Shown: piece by piece, positions 18,294 to 27,588 of the stretch
Layout: each line of letters starts with the position of its first letter
Numbering within the stretch: the stretch's first letter is position 1
Assembly: GCF_003955735.1 (NCBI RefSeq)
Contig: NZ_CP034464.1
Coordinates: forward strand, 4,650,001 to 4,714,000
From: Undibacterium parvum
GTDB taxonomy: Bacteria > Pseudomonadota > Gammaproteobacteria > Burkholderiales > Burkholderiaceae_D
Direction: 5' to 3'
Length of the DNA: 64,000 nucleotides
Translations under genes and position numbers: made by a program
The notes under the pieces: model-generated
What the model saw: the letters and a program-made list of their open reading frames with translations, nothing else
What the model was told of the DNA's origin: nothing
Database searches by the model: none

Positions 18294-18941
18294 CTATTTG
18301 CACACCAATTTCAGATATTGGGCGGCATAAAATAAATCCTGCTCTATGGCCCTACGCACCGCAGCACCATCGCGTCTTTGTAGCGCGGCAACGACATCCT
18401 CATGTGCATCATTGAGTTTGAGACTGTAGTGTTTATCCTCAAAAAGTTGGTTAGAAACTGGCCCAACTTTTAGCCATACTGTTTCGATTAATTCCATCAA
18501 CATGGGCGAACCACTGGCCCGATATAAACTAGTATGAAATTCTTCATTCGCCTCCAGATAGGCGGTGACCTGGTTCGCTGCTATTGCGCTGGCCATCTGT
18601 GCGCTGAGCAACTGCATCTTGGCCAGGCCTGCTTCATTCATCCGGTAAGCGCCCTGCTCGGCCGCTTGTCCTTCTAGTAGCAGGCGTATCTGCAAAACAT
18701 CATCAAACTGGGCGCGTTTTAGTTGAGGCACCATCACACCACAGTTGGGGGTATTCACCAGAGCCCCTTCGGCGGCGAGCCGCTGCAATGCCGCACGCAC
18801 CGGCATGATGCCAACACCCAATTCGTCGGCAACCTGTCTAATCTTCAGGCGCTCGCCCGGCAAAAATCGCCCTACCGTCAGCCATTGATGTAAGGTCTGA
18901 TAGGTTTTATCCTGCAAGGTAGAAGAAGGTTTTTCTGGCAA
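18294..18941 (-). CDS. GntR family regulator, FCD (FadR C-terminal) type
   Basis: A 215-residue repressor-like protein. Residues about 8-75 form the GntR winged helix (YQTLHQWLTVGRFLPGERLK, then RQVADELGVGIMPVRAALQRL and a wing). Residues about 85-210 are the helical FCD ligand domain, with metal or ligand residues in EANEEFHTSLYRASG and DAHEDVVAALQRRD. It is the last gene of the operon puuA-like, aminotransferase, gntR, 42 bases after the aminotransferase gene. Two palindromes upstream of the first gene are its likely operators. The effector is probably an amine or amino acid from the pathway; that is inference. Confidence 0.87.
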   Translation of the reverse strand: MPEKPSSTLQDKTYQTLHQWLTVGRFLPGERLKIRQVADELGVGIMPVRAALQRLAAEGALVNTPNCGVMVPQLKRAQFDDVLQIRLLLEGQAAEQGAYRMNEAGLAKMQLLSAQMASAIAANQVTAYLEANEEFHTSLYRASGSPMLMELIETVWLKVGPVSNQLFEDKHYSLKLNDAHEDVVAALQRRDGAAVRRAIEQDLFYAAQYLKLVCK

Positions 18942-18983
18942 AACTATGCTCCAATAAATGATGAAGTTGAGGAATCGCTGATT

Positions 18984-20408
18984 TTACTCAGGCGACCGAA
19001 TTTTCAATTGGTGCAGGCAATCTTCAAACACCGCAAGAAACGTATCTATGTCGCTCCTTTGGGTCTGTGGGCAGACCAGCATCATGTTATGAAATGGCGT
19101 GATCAAAATGCCGCGATTGAGTAAGTACAGATGAATCACTTGCTCCAGCTCACTATCTAAAATTAATGCGGCAGCACTGCCATTGCCCGGTGCCAGCTGA
19201 GAAAATTGAAACTCGGTACGCGCCCCGACTTGTGTCACGCACCAAGGCAAACCAAGTTTGCCGATTACAGCACGCAAACCGGCCGCCAAATAATCGGCCA
19301 GCGAAAACATCTGTGCGTATGCGGCATCGCTCATGACCTCAGCAAGATTGGCGCGCATCGCCGTCATGCTCAGCATATTTGCGGTCAGTGTGGTACCGAT
19401 ACCAGAATGCCCGGGTGGCGCCAAGCGCTTAGCTTGTTCTACTCGCCTGGCCAGCTCCTGGCTAAATCCATACACAGCACAAGCGACGCCCCCAGCTAAG
19501 GGCTTGCCCACTACCAAAGCGTCAGGTTGCAGACCGTGCTCTCTGGTGTAGCCGCCCATGCCCGAACTGATAGTATGCGTTTCATCGAGTACCAGTAATG
19601 TGCCGTAACGTCGTAAAATTTCTTGCGCCGCTTCCCAGTAGCCAGGTTGGGGCAAGACCATGCCTATATTTGTCATGACCGGTTCCGCCAGCACGCAGGC
19701 CACGTCCCGATTGGACAAGGCGGCTTCTAAGGCAGCGAGATCATTAAATTCCACCACCACAGTATTTGCGGTGAGATCAGTCACCTGTCCTAATAAACTA
19801 TCACGCTGACGTGGCACACCATCGACCAAGTCGACAAAAACATCATCCACGGTGCCGTGATAGCAGCCGTTAAACACCAAGATTTTGGGGCGCTGAGTCG
19901 CTGCGCGTAACCAGCGCAAGACGAAACGATTAGCGTCCGAAGCACTCAAGGCGAACTGCCAGACCGCCAGACCAAAACGGCGCGCCAATTCTTCAGCGAC
20001 CCAGACTGCGTCTTCCGAGGCTAACATCGCTGTATAGCCACGCACTGCCTGATGCGCCAGTGCACGCGCCACCGGTGGTGGTGCGTGGCCGAACATTGCG
20101 CCCGTATCGCCCAAGCAAAAATCAAGATATTGATGACCGTCCACATCGACCACCTGAGCACCACTGGCATGACTAATATTGAGAGGAAACGGAGTGGACC
20201 AGTCACTCATCCAGTGTAAGGGAACTCCAAACAGCATGTGTTCAGCCGCTCTCAGGGCTAAGGCTTGCGAGCGCGGATTTTTTTCTATAAAACGTGCAAG
20301 TTCCTGTTTATGCAAAGCCTGCGCGCGTAGCCAGTCTATGCCGCAACGAGTGCTGGTAGCGCTGCTTACGGCGACAGCAGTCGCCTGGTTAGAGTTGAAA
20401 TTTTCCAT
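18984..20408 (-). CDS. Class III aminotransferase (PLP-dependent)
   Basis: A 474-residue fold-type I aminotransferase. The PLP lysine lies in VVGKPLAGGV and the PLP aspartate in LLVLDETHTI; SGAQVVDVDGHQYLDFCLGD and NGCYHGTVDDVF are typical of the class, near glutamate-1-semialdehyde aminomutase and omega-amino acid transaminases. It lies between a PuuA-like synthetase gene and a GntR gene on the same strand, which points to transamination of an amine or omega-amino acid made in polyamine breakdown. The ending RSPE follows a helix. The exact substrate cannot be read from sequence. Confidence 0.85.
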   Translation of the reverse strand: MENFNSNQATAVAVSSATSTRCGIDWLRAQALHKQELARFIEKNPRSQALALRAAEHMLFGVPLHWMSDWSTPFPLNISHASGAQVVDVDGHQYLDFCLGDTGAMFGHAPPPVARALAHQAVRGYTAMLASEDAVWVAEELARRFGLAVWQFALSASDANRFVLRWLRAATQRPKILVFNGCYHGTVDDVFVDLVDGVPRQRDSLLGQVTDLTANTVVVEFNDLAALEAALSNRDVACVLAEPVMTNIGMVLPQPGYWEAAQEILRRYGTLLVLDETHTISSGMGGYTREHGLQPDALVVGKPLAGGVACAVYGFSQELARRVEQAKRLAPPGHSGIGTTLTANMLSMTAMRANLAEVMSDAAYAQMFSLADYLAAGLRAVIGKLGLPWCVTQVGARTEFQFSQLAPGNGSAAALILDSELEQVIHLYLLNRGILITPFHNMMLVCPQTQRSDIDTFLAVFEDCLHQLKIRSPE

Positions 20409-20503
20409 TATCGTATGCCGTCCCTAGTTGGTTTTTTCTGTTCTCTATTTTGTGCAGCGCGCTAGCCGCACGCCGCGCGGGGCGCGACCCTCCGAGCTTA
20501 CGA

Positions 20504-21841
20504 TCACACCAACAACATCAAGTGTTCTCGCTCCCACGAACTAATCACACGGCTATAGGTGGCAAATTCAAGTTCCTTTACTTCACAAAAGGCTTTTACG
20601 AACAGTTCGCCCAAGATCTCGCCCAAGGGCAGACAGGCGCGCATACGCACGATGGCGTCTTCCAGATTGCGCGGCAATTCATCATGCACATGCTCGGCAC
20701 TACCATCAGTCGCGGGCGAAGGCGTCATCGCATTCACCATTCCCAGATAACCACAGGCCAAGGTGGCCGCCATCGCCAGGTAGGGATTCACATCCACACC
20801 TGGCACACGGTTCTCTATGCGTCGATTGTGAGAGTCAGAATTAGGTATGCGTATCCCGCAACTACGATTATCGTAGCCCCAGCGCACATTGGTCGGCGCC
20901 GACATGAAACGGGATAGACGTCGATACGAGTTGACGTAAGGAGCAAACATTAACATCGCCTGCGGCACGTATTGCTCCAAGCCAGCCAAATAATTAAAAA
21001 ATAAGGCACTGGCACTACCATCCGCATTCGAGAATATGTTCTGCCCAGTATTCGCATCGAGAATGCTTTGGTGGATATGCATGGCACTACCTGGTTCTTG
21101 CTCCATGGGTTTTGCCATGAAGGTGGCGAAAATACCGTGTCTGAGTGCAGTCTCGCGCACTGCGCGCTTGAACAGAAACACGCGATCTGCCAGCTCCAGC
21201 GCATTACCATGCGAGAAATTAATCTCCATCTGGCCAGCACCCGCCTCATGGATTAGGGTCTCAACGCCCAAGTCATGACTAGTGCAAAACGCAGACAACT
21301 CCAGAAAGAATGGGTCAAAATCATTTACCGCATCAATCGAATACGATTGCCGTCCAGACTCGGGCTTACCAGTGCGTCCTAGCGGCGGCGTCAAAGGCTC
21401 ATGCGGATTACTATTGCGCGCCACCAGATAAAACTCCATCTCGGGTGCCACCACCGGCTGCCATCCGCGCTCGCTATATAACTTGAGTACTTGCCGCAAC
21501 ACCGCACGGGGCGACAAGCCTACCGGACTACCGTCAAAATTCACGCAATCATGTATTACTAGAGCCACCGCCTCTGCCGCCCAAGGCACTATCCGTATGG
21601 TGGCTGGATCTGGCAGGCATATCATGTCAGGATCGGTAGGCCCGACATACGGTCCATTCGCCGGTTGTTCGCCATTCACGGTATTGAGTAAAACACTCTT
21701 GGGTATGCGCATTTCACCGGCAGACAAAAACAGGTCGCGCGGCAGAATTTTCCCGCGCGCGATTCCCGTCATGTCAGCAATCACACATTCGACTTCATGG
21801 ATGTTTTTACTTTTTAAAAAATCGTGCATGGCTTGCGACAT
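20504..21841 (-). CDS. Glutamine synthetase family protein, PuuA-like
   Basis: A 445-residue glutamine synthetase-fold ligase. It probably joins glutamate to an amine (gamma-glutamylputrescine synthetase type) rather than to ammonia: it opens with VECVIADMTGIARGKILP, as in PuuA, and lacks the adenylylation-site region of GlnA. Catalytic-domain motifs: VAPEMEFYLV, EAGAGQMEINFSHG, KPMEQEPGSAMHIHQSI, NRRIENRVPGVDVNPYLAMAA. First gene of the three-gene operon, 95 bases from the aminotransferase. Other gamma-glutamyl ligases of this fold (GlnA3, GlnA4, IpuC) are possible. Confidence 0.87.
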   Translation of the reverse strand: MSQAMHDFLKSKNIHEVECVIADMTGIARGKILPRDLFLSAGEMRIPKSVLLNTVNGEQPANGPYVGPTDPDMICLPDPATIRIVPWAAEAVALVIHDCVNFDGSPVGLSPRAVLRQVLKLYSERGWQPVVAPEMEFYLVARNSNPHEPLTPPLGRTGKPESGRQSYSIDAVNDFDPFFLELSAFCTSHDLGVETLIHEAGAGQMEINFSHGNALELADRVFLFKRAVRETALRHGIFATFMAKPMEQEPGSAMHIHQSILDANTGQNIFSNADGSASALFFNYLAGLEQYVPQAMLMFAPYVNSYRRLSRFMSAPTNVRWGYDNRSCGIRIPNSDSHNRRIENRVPGVDVNPYLAMAATLACGYLGMVNAMTPSPATDGSAEHVHDELPRNLEDAIVRMRACLPLGEILGELFVKAFCEVKELEFATYSRVISSWEREHLMLLV

Positions 21842-21929
21842 TTTCAGTCTCCGGATTCGTAATCAACATGGTCACACTAAATCTGTAAAGCAGCTGAAAA
21901 AGGTTTTAGAGCGCCGCATCAACAAATTT

Positions 21930-21939
21930 TGTGATCACA
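21930..21939. promoter_or_regulatory. Operator candidate O1 of the amine operon
   Basis: Perfect 10-bp palindrome TGTGATCACA. It begins at the last base of the -10 box of the minus-strand promoter and covers the expected transcription start. FCD-type GntR repressors bind such short palindromes. Assignment to the operon's own regulator is inference. Confidence 0.55.
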
Positions 21940-21967
21940 TCATATTCAATTAGTCGAAATACGTCAA
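21939..21967 (-). promoter_or_regulatory. Sigma70 promoter of the puuA-like operon
   Basis: On the minus strand: TTGACG (21967-21962), exactly 17 bases, TATGAT (21944-21939), followed by O1. About 100 bases of leader lie before the ATG at 21841. Confidence 0.65.
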
Positions 21968-21986
21968 AAATAATTCAAATATTTAT

Positions 21987-22006
21987 TAATATGTGATCAT
22001 ATATTA
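21987..22006. promoter_or_regulatory. Operator candidate O2 of the amine operon
   Basis: A 20-bp palindrome around TGATCA with one mismatched pair (21993/22000). Its centre is 62 bases from that of O1, near six helical turns, so both sites face the same side of the DNA and flank the promoter. From 22007 to 22214 lies the AT-rich leader of the next gene with no further clear signal. Confidence 0.5.
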
Positions 22007-22214
22007 CTTTAAAACCAGAAAAAACGATCATTTCCATCCTAACTCAAAGCTTGAGGCTAGTTCAGAGTTTTGAGATAAAACCCTGCTCTATTATCATTAA
22101 TCATTGATTATTTTTTATGTAAGATTTATTCTCCACAAGAATTTACACTTACGCCCGTCATACATAATTCACGGCTCAACCTTTAAAGCTCAAACGCTTA
22201 CGCAAGGCCAATTT

Positions 22215-23240
22215 ATGAAATTATTTTCTCTTCGCATAGCGCGCGCCCTTGCACTGGCTTTGCTCTTCTTACTCATACTGGGCATAGGTATCTGGGGCAC
22301 TCTGGCGTTCGCCATCAGCGGCCCAGCAAACCTCCTATTGCGATATAGTTTAAGTGCATTTTTTGCTCTTAATTGCCTGATCAGTCTGATCGCACTAACA
22401 CAAGCACGCTGGCGCTGGCGCGGCTTGATCGTCTATAGCATCGTGTTTGCCCTCACGTTAATTTGGTGGGCCAGTGTAAAACCATCCAACGATAGAAACT
22501 GGCAAGAAGGCGTCGCTGTGCCGCCCTGGGCCAAAATAGACGGAGACTTAGTGACCGTCCACAATATTCGCAATATCGTCTACCGCAGCGAAACTGATTA
22601 CACGGTCGCCTATTACGATAGGACTTTCGATCTGCGCAAATTAGAAGGCGTCGATGTCGTCACCGTGCATTGGATGGGGCCTGCGATTGCCCATGTATTT
22701 CTGAGCTTCGCATTTGCCGGCGACCAGCATCTGGCAATATCGATAGAAACGCGCAATCAAAAAGGCGAAGGCTATTCCACTTTAAAAGGCTTTTTCCGCC
22801 AATACGAACTCCATTATGTCGTTGCTGATGAGCGCGATGTAATACGCCTGCGCACCAACTACAGGCACAATCCGCCTGAAGATGTCTATGTCTACCGCGC
22901 TCGCGGTGTGGATGGTGATGGGCAGCGCCTATTTTTAGAATATATCGCGCAGATAAACAGCTTGAAAACCACACCCGAGTTTTACAATAGTTTAACGACA
23001 AATTGCACCACCAATATCTGGCTCAATGCGCGCGTCAATCCTGACAATTTACCGTTAAGCTGGAAGATTTTAGCCAGCGGTTATCTGGCGGAGTATTTGT
23101 ATGAGAATGACAGACTGGAGACTAAGGGCATGTCTTTTTCCGAGCTACAAAAGCAAGCATGGATCAATCCTCGGGCTCACGCCGTAGACAAAGCCGATAA
23201 CTTTTCACAGTTGATCAGAATGCCGGCAATAAGCCGATAA
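22215..23240 (+). CDS. DUF4105 (Lnb N-terminal periplasmic domain) membrane protein
   Basis: A 341-residue protein with three hydrophobic spans in the first 95 residues and a periplasmic C-terminal DUF4105 domain. The conserved EFYNSLTTNCTTNIWLNAR box (cysteine and threonines, near residue 260) and HWMGPAIAHVFLSFAF fit the family, which resembles papain-fold enzymes. ATG 22215 has AAGG 8 bases upstream; the frame upstream of it is not convincing. Related proteins occur near lipid and outer-membrane functions. Activity unknown. Confidence 0.8.
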   Translation: MKLFSLRIARALALALLFLLILGIGIWGTLAFAISGPANLLLRYSLSAFFALNCLISLIALTQARWRWRGLIVYSIVFALTLIWWASVKPSNDRNWQEGVAVPPWAKIDGDLVTVHNIRNIVYRSETDYTVAYYDRTFDLRKLEGVDVVTVHWMGPAIAHVFLSFAFAGDQHLAISIETRNQKGEGYSTLKGFFRQYELHYVVADERDVIRLRTNYRHNPPEDVYVYRARGVDGDGQRLFLEYIAQINSLKTTPEFYNSLTTNCTTNIWLNARVNPDNLPLSWKILASGYLAEYLYENDRLETKGMSFSELQKQAWINPRAHAVDKADNFSQLIRMPAISR

Positions 23241-23317
23241 ACCTGTAGGTGAGCAAAAATTAAAGTTAAGTTTAAAGACGCAGATCTGCGTTCAAAAGCG
23301 CAGACCATGTGTGTGAA

Positions 23318-25597
23318 TCAAAACGGTTTACCGAGGAAGAAGTACAAACTACTACTGCCATCCAGGGCATGACCGTAAGACAGATAAGCCGCACCGATAG
23401 GGGTATCGGTACCGACAAAAATACTGCCAGATCGAAGGATTTGATTTTGCGGATTACCTGCCACCAAGGGCTTACCATAGCGCCCTATTTCCAGGGAGCC
23501 ACCGCCATAAGCGCCTTCAAGTATGCTGCCCTTCCACAAACGGTGGTAGTACATCACCCTGGCAAAACTCAGACTATCGACTAAAAATTGTCCGTTCGCA
23601 TAGCCGGATTGATTTAAAAACCCGCCCATACTGATTTGATTATAAGCAGGTAATTCCCCGCTACCCAGCGTACCAGCAGCGCGCCCGCCGACATTAAAAG
23701 TATGCGAGCCGAACGAATACGCTGCATTTGCATCCAGATCCCATTTGGTATAGCGTTGATCAGATTTTAGCACCGCATTAGTGTTGTACAACTGCAGTCG
23801 ACTGTACACGCCGCTACGCGGAAACACCACACTATCGAGCTGATCAAATAGCAGTCTGGCGGTAAATGCCCCCTCTTTCACTCTGTTCTCGGAAAGCACT
23901 AAGTCAGGCGGACCTATATCTTTGGTTTGCCGCACTGAGCCCACCTGCACACCAGCTCTAATCTCTGCATATTGAGAAAACTGACTACCGACAAGCAGAC
24001 CCGCGCCGCTGGTGACCGTATCAAAAGTTGCGATCGCATCGCGCCCCAAAAACAGACTAGAGGTACTGCGCTGGATACCGATATGCGGTGCAACAAAGTA
24101 ATCTCTTTGGGCATTGAGGGGTTGATAAAATTCACTATACGCACTATTGATATGCCCAAACTGGACATCGCTACGCCATTCGGCCCCAAGTGAATTGATC
24201 CAGGTCTTGCGATAACTGGCCAGCACATTAAAGTAAGCACTACCCTTGAAATCACTAGAAAGTCCCAGACCAAAACGCAAATAATCAGGACCCCATGATT
24301 TTTCTATGGCGTCCACCGCTAACACGCGCTTGTCGGTTTCATCCATAAAGCGATAATTAACATGTTCAAAATTGCCGGTGCCGTACAGCCTGCGCATATC
24401 CTTATCGAGTACCGCCTGATCGATTGCCTGTCCTTGTCTAGTCTCCATCTCGGCTTTAGCCGCAATAGGATTTACTTTTTTTAGATTTTCAAAGCGGATT
24501 TCATCCACATGACGCACATCCGGCACGGCCTCGGCCAATTGACGCTGACGCAAAGCTGCATATTCTTCGGTCGGCAAACTGAGTTGCGACAAGCGCTCAG
24601 TCAACAAGCGGGCTGCCACCTCACCGGTGGGAATAATTTTGGTTAAATGATCGAAATCAGAGGTCGAAAAATCGCCCAAGTCCGGCGAAATTAAAACATC
24701 GCTAGACTTTAGCGAGGCTAGCGAAGCCTGTACATTTTGCTCTGTGAGTATGCTCAGCATCTGGCCAGTCACACCCAAAATAGAGGTAATACTTTCGCGC
24801 TTGAGTAAAGGCGTACCGACATTGACCGCAATCACAATATCAGCACCCATGGCGCGTGCACTGGCGACCGGCAAATTGCTCGTGAGCATACCATCGACCA
24901 ACATCATGCCGCCAAATTCGGCCGGCGCCACCGCACCGGGTACCGACATACTGGCGCGCATCACATTCGCCAATTCACCTTCACTAAAAACCACCGCTTT
25001 ACCGCTCACCAGATCGGTCGCCACGGCCCGAAATGGAATCGGCAATTTATCAAACTGATGATAGCCCTTGGACTTAGAGAGTTGCCGTAATACGGTTTCT
25101 AACTGCACGCCACTCACCACGCCTTTAGGTAATTTAATGCCATCCCCAGTCACCCCAAGTTCAGGCCCGAACAAGATGGTGTAATCGTCTTGCTTACGAC
25201 GCATGGCCTGCTCGGTGCGTGGCGGCGTCTCTTTAAACAAGAGCTCAGTGCTAATGCTATCAATAATATCTTCCATTTCTGCGATACTAGATCCGGTCGC
25301 ATAGCTAGCCCCCACCAGCGCCCCCATACTGGTACCGGCGATGCAATGTATCGGCACCCGCAGTTCTTCCAACACTTTGAGTACGCCCACATGTGCCGCA
25401 CCACGCGCACCACCACCAGAGAGCACTAGACAGATCTTAGGGCGTTTAGTAACTTGCTCGCTTTGCTCTAACGTAGCTGGAGCCTTCAGTGTCGTGCTCG
25501 CAGCATCGAGTGCCAACACACTTGTCTGCAGTCCAGTCAAAGCTAGCAGCGCGATGGTTATTGGCAGGCGAAAACAGCGTAGGGATTTAAATGTCAT
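23318..25597 (-). CDS. PlpD-like patatin phospholipase with outer-membrane barrel (type Vd autotransporter)
   Basis: A 759-residue exported protein. Residues 1-30 are a signal peptide. The patatin domain has oxyanion GGGARG (61-66), nucleophile Ser90 in GTSMG, and the dyad Asp in LVDGMLTSN. A POTRA-like segment (about 355-425, DMRRLYGTGNFEHVNYRF) leads to a BamA/TamA-type barrel that ends with Phe (YFFLGKPF), the usual outer-membrane signal. PlpD of Pseudomonas releases its lipase; whether this one is released is unknown. It is convergent with the DUF4105 gene. Confidence 0.88.
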   Translation of the reverse strand: MTFKSLRCFRLPITIALLALTGLQTSVLALDAASTTLKAPATLEQSEQVTKRPKICLVLSGGGARGAAHVGVLKVLEELRVPIHCIAGTSMGALVGASYATGSSIAEMEDIIDSISTELLFKETPPRTEQAMRRKQDDYTILFGPELGVTGDGIKLPKGVVSGVQLETVLRQLSKSKGYHQFDKLPIPFRAVATDLVSGKAVVFSEGELANVMRASMSVPGAVAPAEFGGMMLVDGMLTSNLPVASARAMGADIVIAVNVGTPLLKRESITSILGVTGQMLSILTEQNVQASLASLKSSDVLISPDLGDFSTSDFDHLTKIIPTGEVAARLLTERLSQLSLPTEEYAALRQRQLAEAVPDVRHVDEIRFENLKKVNPIAAKAEMETRQGQAIDQAVLDKDMRRLYGTGNFEHVNYRFMDETDKRVLAVDAIEKSWGPDYLRFGLGLSSDFKGSAYFNVLASYRKTWINSLGAEWRSDVQFGHINSAYSEFYQPLNAQRDYFVAPHIGIQRSTSSLFLGRDAIATFDTVTSGAGLLVGSQFSQYAEIRAGVQVGSVRQTKDIGPPDLVLSENRVKEGAFTARLLFDQLDSVVFPRSGVYSRLQLYNTNAVLKSDQRYTKWDLDANAAYSFGSHTFNVGGRAAGTLGSGELPAYNQISMGGFLNQSGYANGQFLVDSLSFARVMYYHRLWKGSILEGAYGGGSLEIGRYGKPLVAGNPQNQILRSGSIFVGTDTPIGAAYLSYGHALDGSSSLYFFLGKPF

Positions 25598-25776
25598 CGT
25601 GGCTTCCTTGCTTTCTAAGGCGGTGCAGCATGAGGGGGAAGAGTTTTAATGTGCAGGCCAAAATAATTACATGCTTCTCTAGCAATAATTTTAACAGACA
25701 GCTAGGCGTTTGATCGCTAGAATTAAGTACTTTTGCGCGAAGAATGCAGGGAAAACCGCGCGCACAAAAGAAAAAA

Positions 25777-25800
25777 GGGACTAGATTTTCATCTAGTCCC
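25777..25800 (-). terminator. Terminator of tRNA-Arg copy 1
   Basis: Perfect 10-bp stem (25777-25786 with 25791-25800), 4-base loop, then six A on the plus strand, which are T on the transcribed minus strand. It lies 7 bases after the CCA end. Confidence 0.9.
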
Positions 25801-25807
25801 TATATTC

Positions 25808-25884
25808 TGGTGCGGCTGGCAGGAATCGAACCCACGACCCCTTGGTTCGTAGCCAAGTACTCTATCCAGCTGAGCTACAGCCGC
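25808..25884 (-). tRNA. tRNA-Arg (anticodon ACG)
   Basis: A 77-base gene with encoded CCA. The acceptor stem GCGGCTG pairs with CAGCCGC, the anticodon stem CTTGG/CCAAG encloses loop CTACGAA with anticodon ACG, and the T loop GGTTCGATTCC is standard. It is the tRNA that is edited to ICG and reads CGU, CGC and CGA. Confidence 0.97.
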
Positions 25885-26027
25885 GAAGGTCGCTACTATA
25901 GCACAGGCGACTTGATTTTCACAATGCTGGAGGCGGATATTTTTCTGAAAGGCAAAAAAACGGGAGTCGCTGGTGTGAGTTAGGTTCGTGAGTGTGGCTA
26001 CGAGTTTGCAAGGCACAAAAGAAAAAA

Positions 26028-26051
26028 GGGACTAGATTTTCATCTAGTCCC
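26028..26051 (-). terminator. Terminator of tRNA-Arg copy 2
   Basis: Same perfect 10-bp stem, loop and T run as at 25777-25800. It stands between the two tRNA genes, so each copy is probably its own transcript. Confidence 0.9.
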
Positions 26052-26058
26052 TATATTC

Positions 26059-26135
26059 TGGTGCGGCTGGCAGGAATCGAACCCACGACCCCTTGGTTCG
26101 TAGCCAAGTACTCTATCCAGCTGAGCTACAGCCGC
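26059..26135 (-). tRNA. tRNA-Arg (anticodon ACG), second copy
   Basis: Identical in sequence to the tRNA at 25808-25884, including the CCA end. Confidence 0.97.
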
Positions 26136-26339
26136 GAAGGTCGTTACTATAGCACAAGCAGCTTAATTTTCAAAGCCTCGCTGTCGCCAAACATGCATCT
26201 AGACGAGTGCATCGTGGGTAAATTGGTCGATATTGTCTTGATTTCCCACAATAAACATTGCTAATCACTTACGTTTTTCATCCGCATCAGTTATATTAGT
26301 GGCAAAACTATTACGCCACTCTGGCATCAAGGATTTCGC

Positions 26340-27578
26340 TTGCGCTTCATTCACACTTCTGACTGGCATCTGGGCCAGACCCTGCACAATTTTGAGCGCG
26401 GATTTGAGCATCAAGCCTTTCTCGATTGGCTGATCAGCACGCTGGTCAGCGAACAAGCCGAAGCGCTGTTGATCTCGGGCGACATCTTCGATACCGCCAA
26501 CCCGTCGGCCGCCGCGCAAAAACAGTTTTACCGCTTTTTACAGCAAGCCAAAAGCCGCGTGCCGCATCTGAACATCGTCATCATCGCTGGCAATCACGAT
26601 TCTCCAGGCCGGCTAGAAGCCCCCGGCCCCTTGCTAGAAACGCTGGACGCTACCGTGATCGGTTTTGTGCCGCGCCTGGCTGACGCCAGTATTGATCTGA
26701 GCAAGCTGGTGGTGCCATTGAAAAACGCGGCCGGCGAAATCCAGGCTTGGTGTCTGGCGATCCCCTTCCTGCGTCCGGGTGACGTGCCGCGGGTGGAAGA
26801 CGCGTTCGATCCGTACATGCAAGGCATCGCCCTGCTCTACCAACAGACTCTGCAACATGCGCTGAGCCTGCGCCAGCCCGGCCAGGCCATCATCGCGCTC
26901 GGCCATTGTCACATGGTCGGTGGCGAGATTTCAGAAGAATCCGAACGCCGCATCGTCATCGGCGGCACCGAGGCTTTGTCGGCCAATATGTTTGACGCCA
27001 ACATCGCCTACGCCGCGCTTGGTCATCTGCATCTGGCGCAAAAAGTCGGCAAGCAAGCGCATCTGCGTTACTGCGGCAGCCCGTTGCCAATGTCGTTTGC
27101 CGAAGTCGATTACCAACATCAGGTCTTGCGCGTCGATCTGGCAGATGAACAAGCGGCCGAGATCACGCCGTTGCTGGTGCCGCGTGCGGTAGAGTTGTTG
27201 CGCGTACCTAGACAGCCCGCGCCGCTTGCACAGGTCTTGGTAGCATTAACAGCGCTAGATATTGCTGCCGATACGCCGCCAGAACAACAGCCATATCTCG
27301 AGGTCAGAGTACGTTTAGATGCGCCCGAGCCCGGTCTGCGCGCCGCCATAGAAGCCGCGCTAGAAGGCAAACCGGTGCGGTTGGCCAAGATAGAAACCAG
27401 CTTCGCCGCCAAAATAAGTAGTAACGATGTGCCAGCCACGCTCGATGAGCTAGAAAGACTGCAACCCGACCAGATCTTCGAGCGCCTGTGCCGCAGCAAA
27501 TTTGAAGGCGAAACGCCAGCGCCATTGACCGCCGCGTTTGCCGAATTAATGCTCAGCGATGAAGTGGGCACGCCATGA
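26340..27578 (+). CDS. sbcD: Exonuclease SbcCD subunit D
   Basis: A 412-residue Mre11-type nuclease that, with SbcC, cuts DNA hairpins and protein-blocked ends. Phosphoesterase motifs: TSDWHLGQ (I), SGDIFD (II), IAGNHDSPGR (III), GHCHM and GHLHLAQKV (IV, V). The start is TTG at 26340 with AAGGA 7 bases upstream; it encodes MRFIHTSDWHLG, the usual N-terminus. It is followed by sbcC after a 103-base gap that holds a repeat. The length is normal. Confidence 0.95.
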   Translation: MRFIHTSDWHLGQTLHNFERGFEHQAFLDWLISTLVSEQAEALLISGDIFDTANPSAAAQKQFYRFLQQAKSRVPHLNIVIIAGNHDSPGRLEAPGPLLETLDATVIGFVPRLADASIDLSKLVVPLKNAAGEIQAWCLAIPFLRPGDVPRVEDAFDPYMQGIALLYQQTLQHALSLRQPGQAIIALGHCHMVGGEISEESERRIVIGGTEALSANMFDANIAYAALGHLHLAQKVGKQAHLRYCGSPLPMSFAEVDYQHQVLRVDLADEQAAEITPLLVPRAVELLRVPRQPAPLAQVLVALTALDIAADTPPEQQPYLEVRVRLDAPEPGLRAAIEAALEGKPVRLAKIETSFAAKISSNDVPATLDELERLQPDQIFERLCRSKFEGETPAPLTAAFAELMLSDEVGTP

Positions 27579-27588
27579 TTAGGCCTTG

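Larger units (their letters stand above)
25762..26172. repeat. Tandem duplication of a tRNA-Arg unit
   Basis: Two about 160-bp units (25762-25921 and 26013-26172), offset by exactly 251 bases, each with one tRNA-Arg gene, its terminator and part of its leader. They are identical through the terminator and tRNA and differ at a few bases in the leader. The 91-base spacer between them has no other feature. Confidence 0.85.

Noticed and set aside
20450..20917. Open frame on the plus strand opposite the puuA-like gene
   Set aside because: Lies wholly or mostly opposite a well-conserved glutamine synthetase gene; no protein-like sequence.
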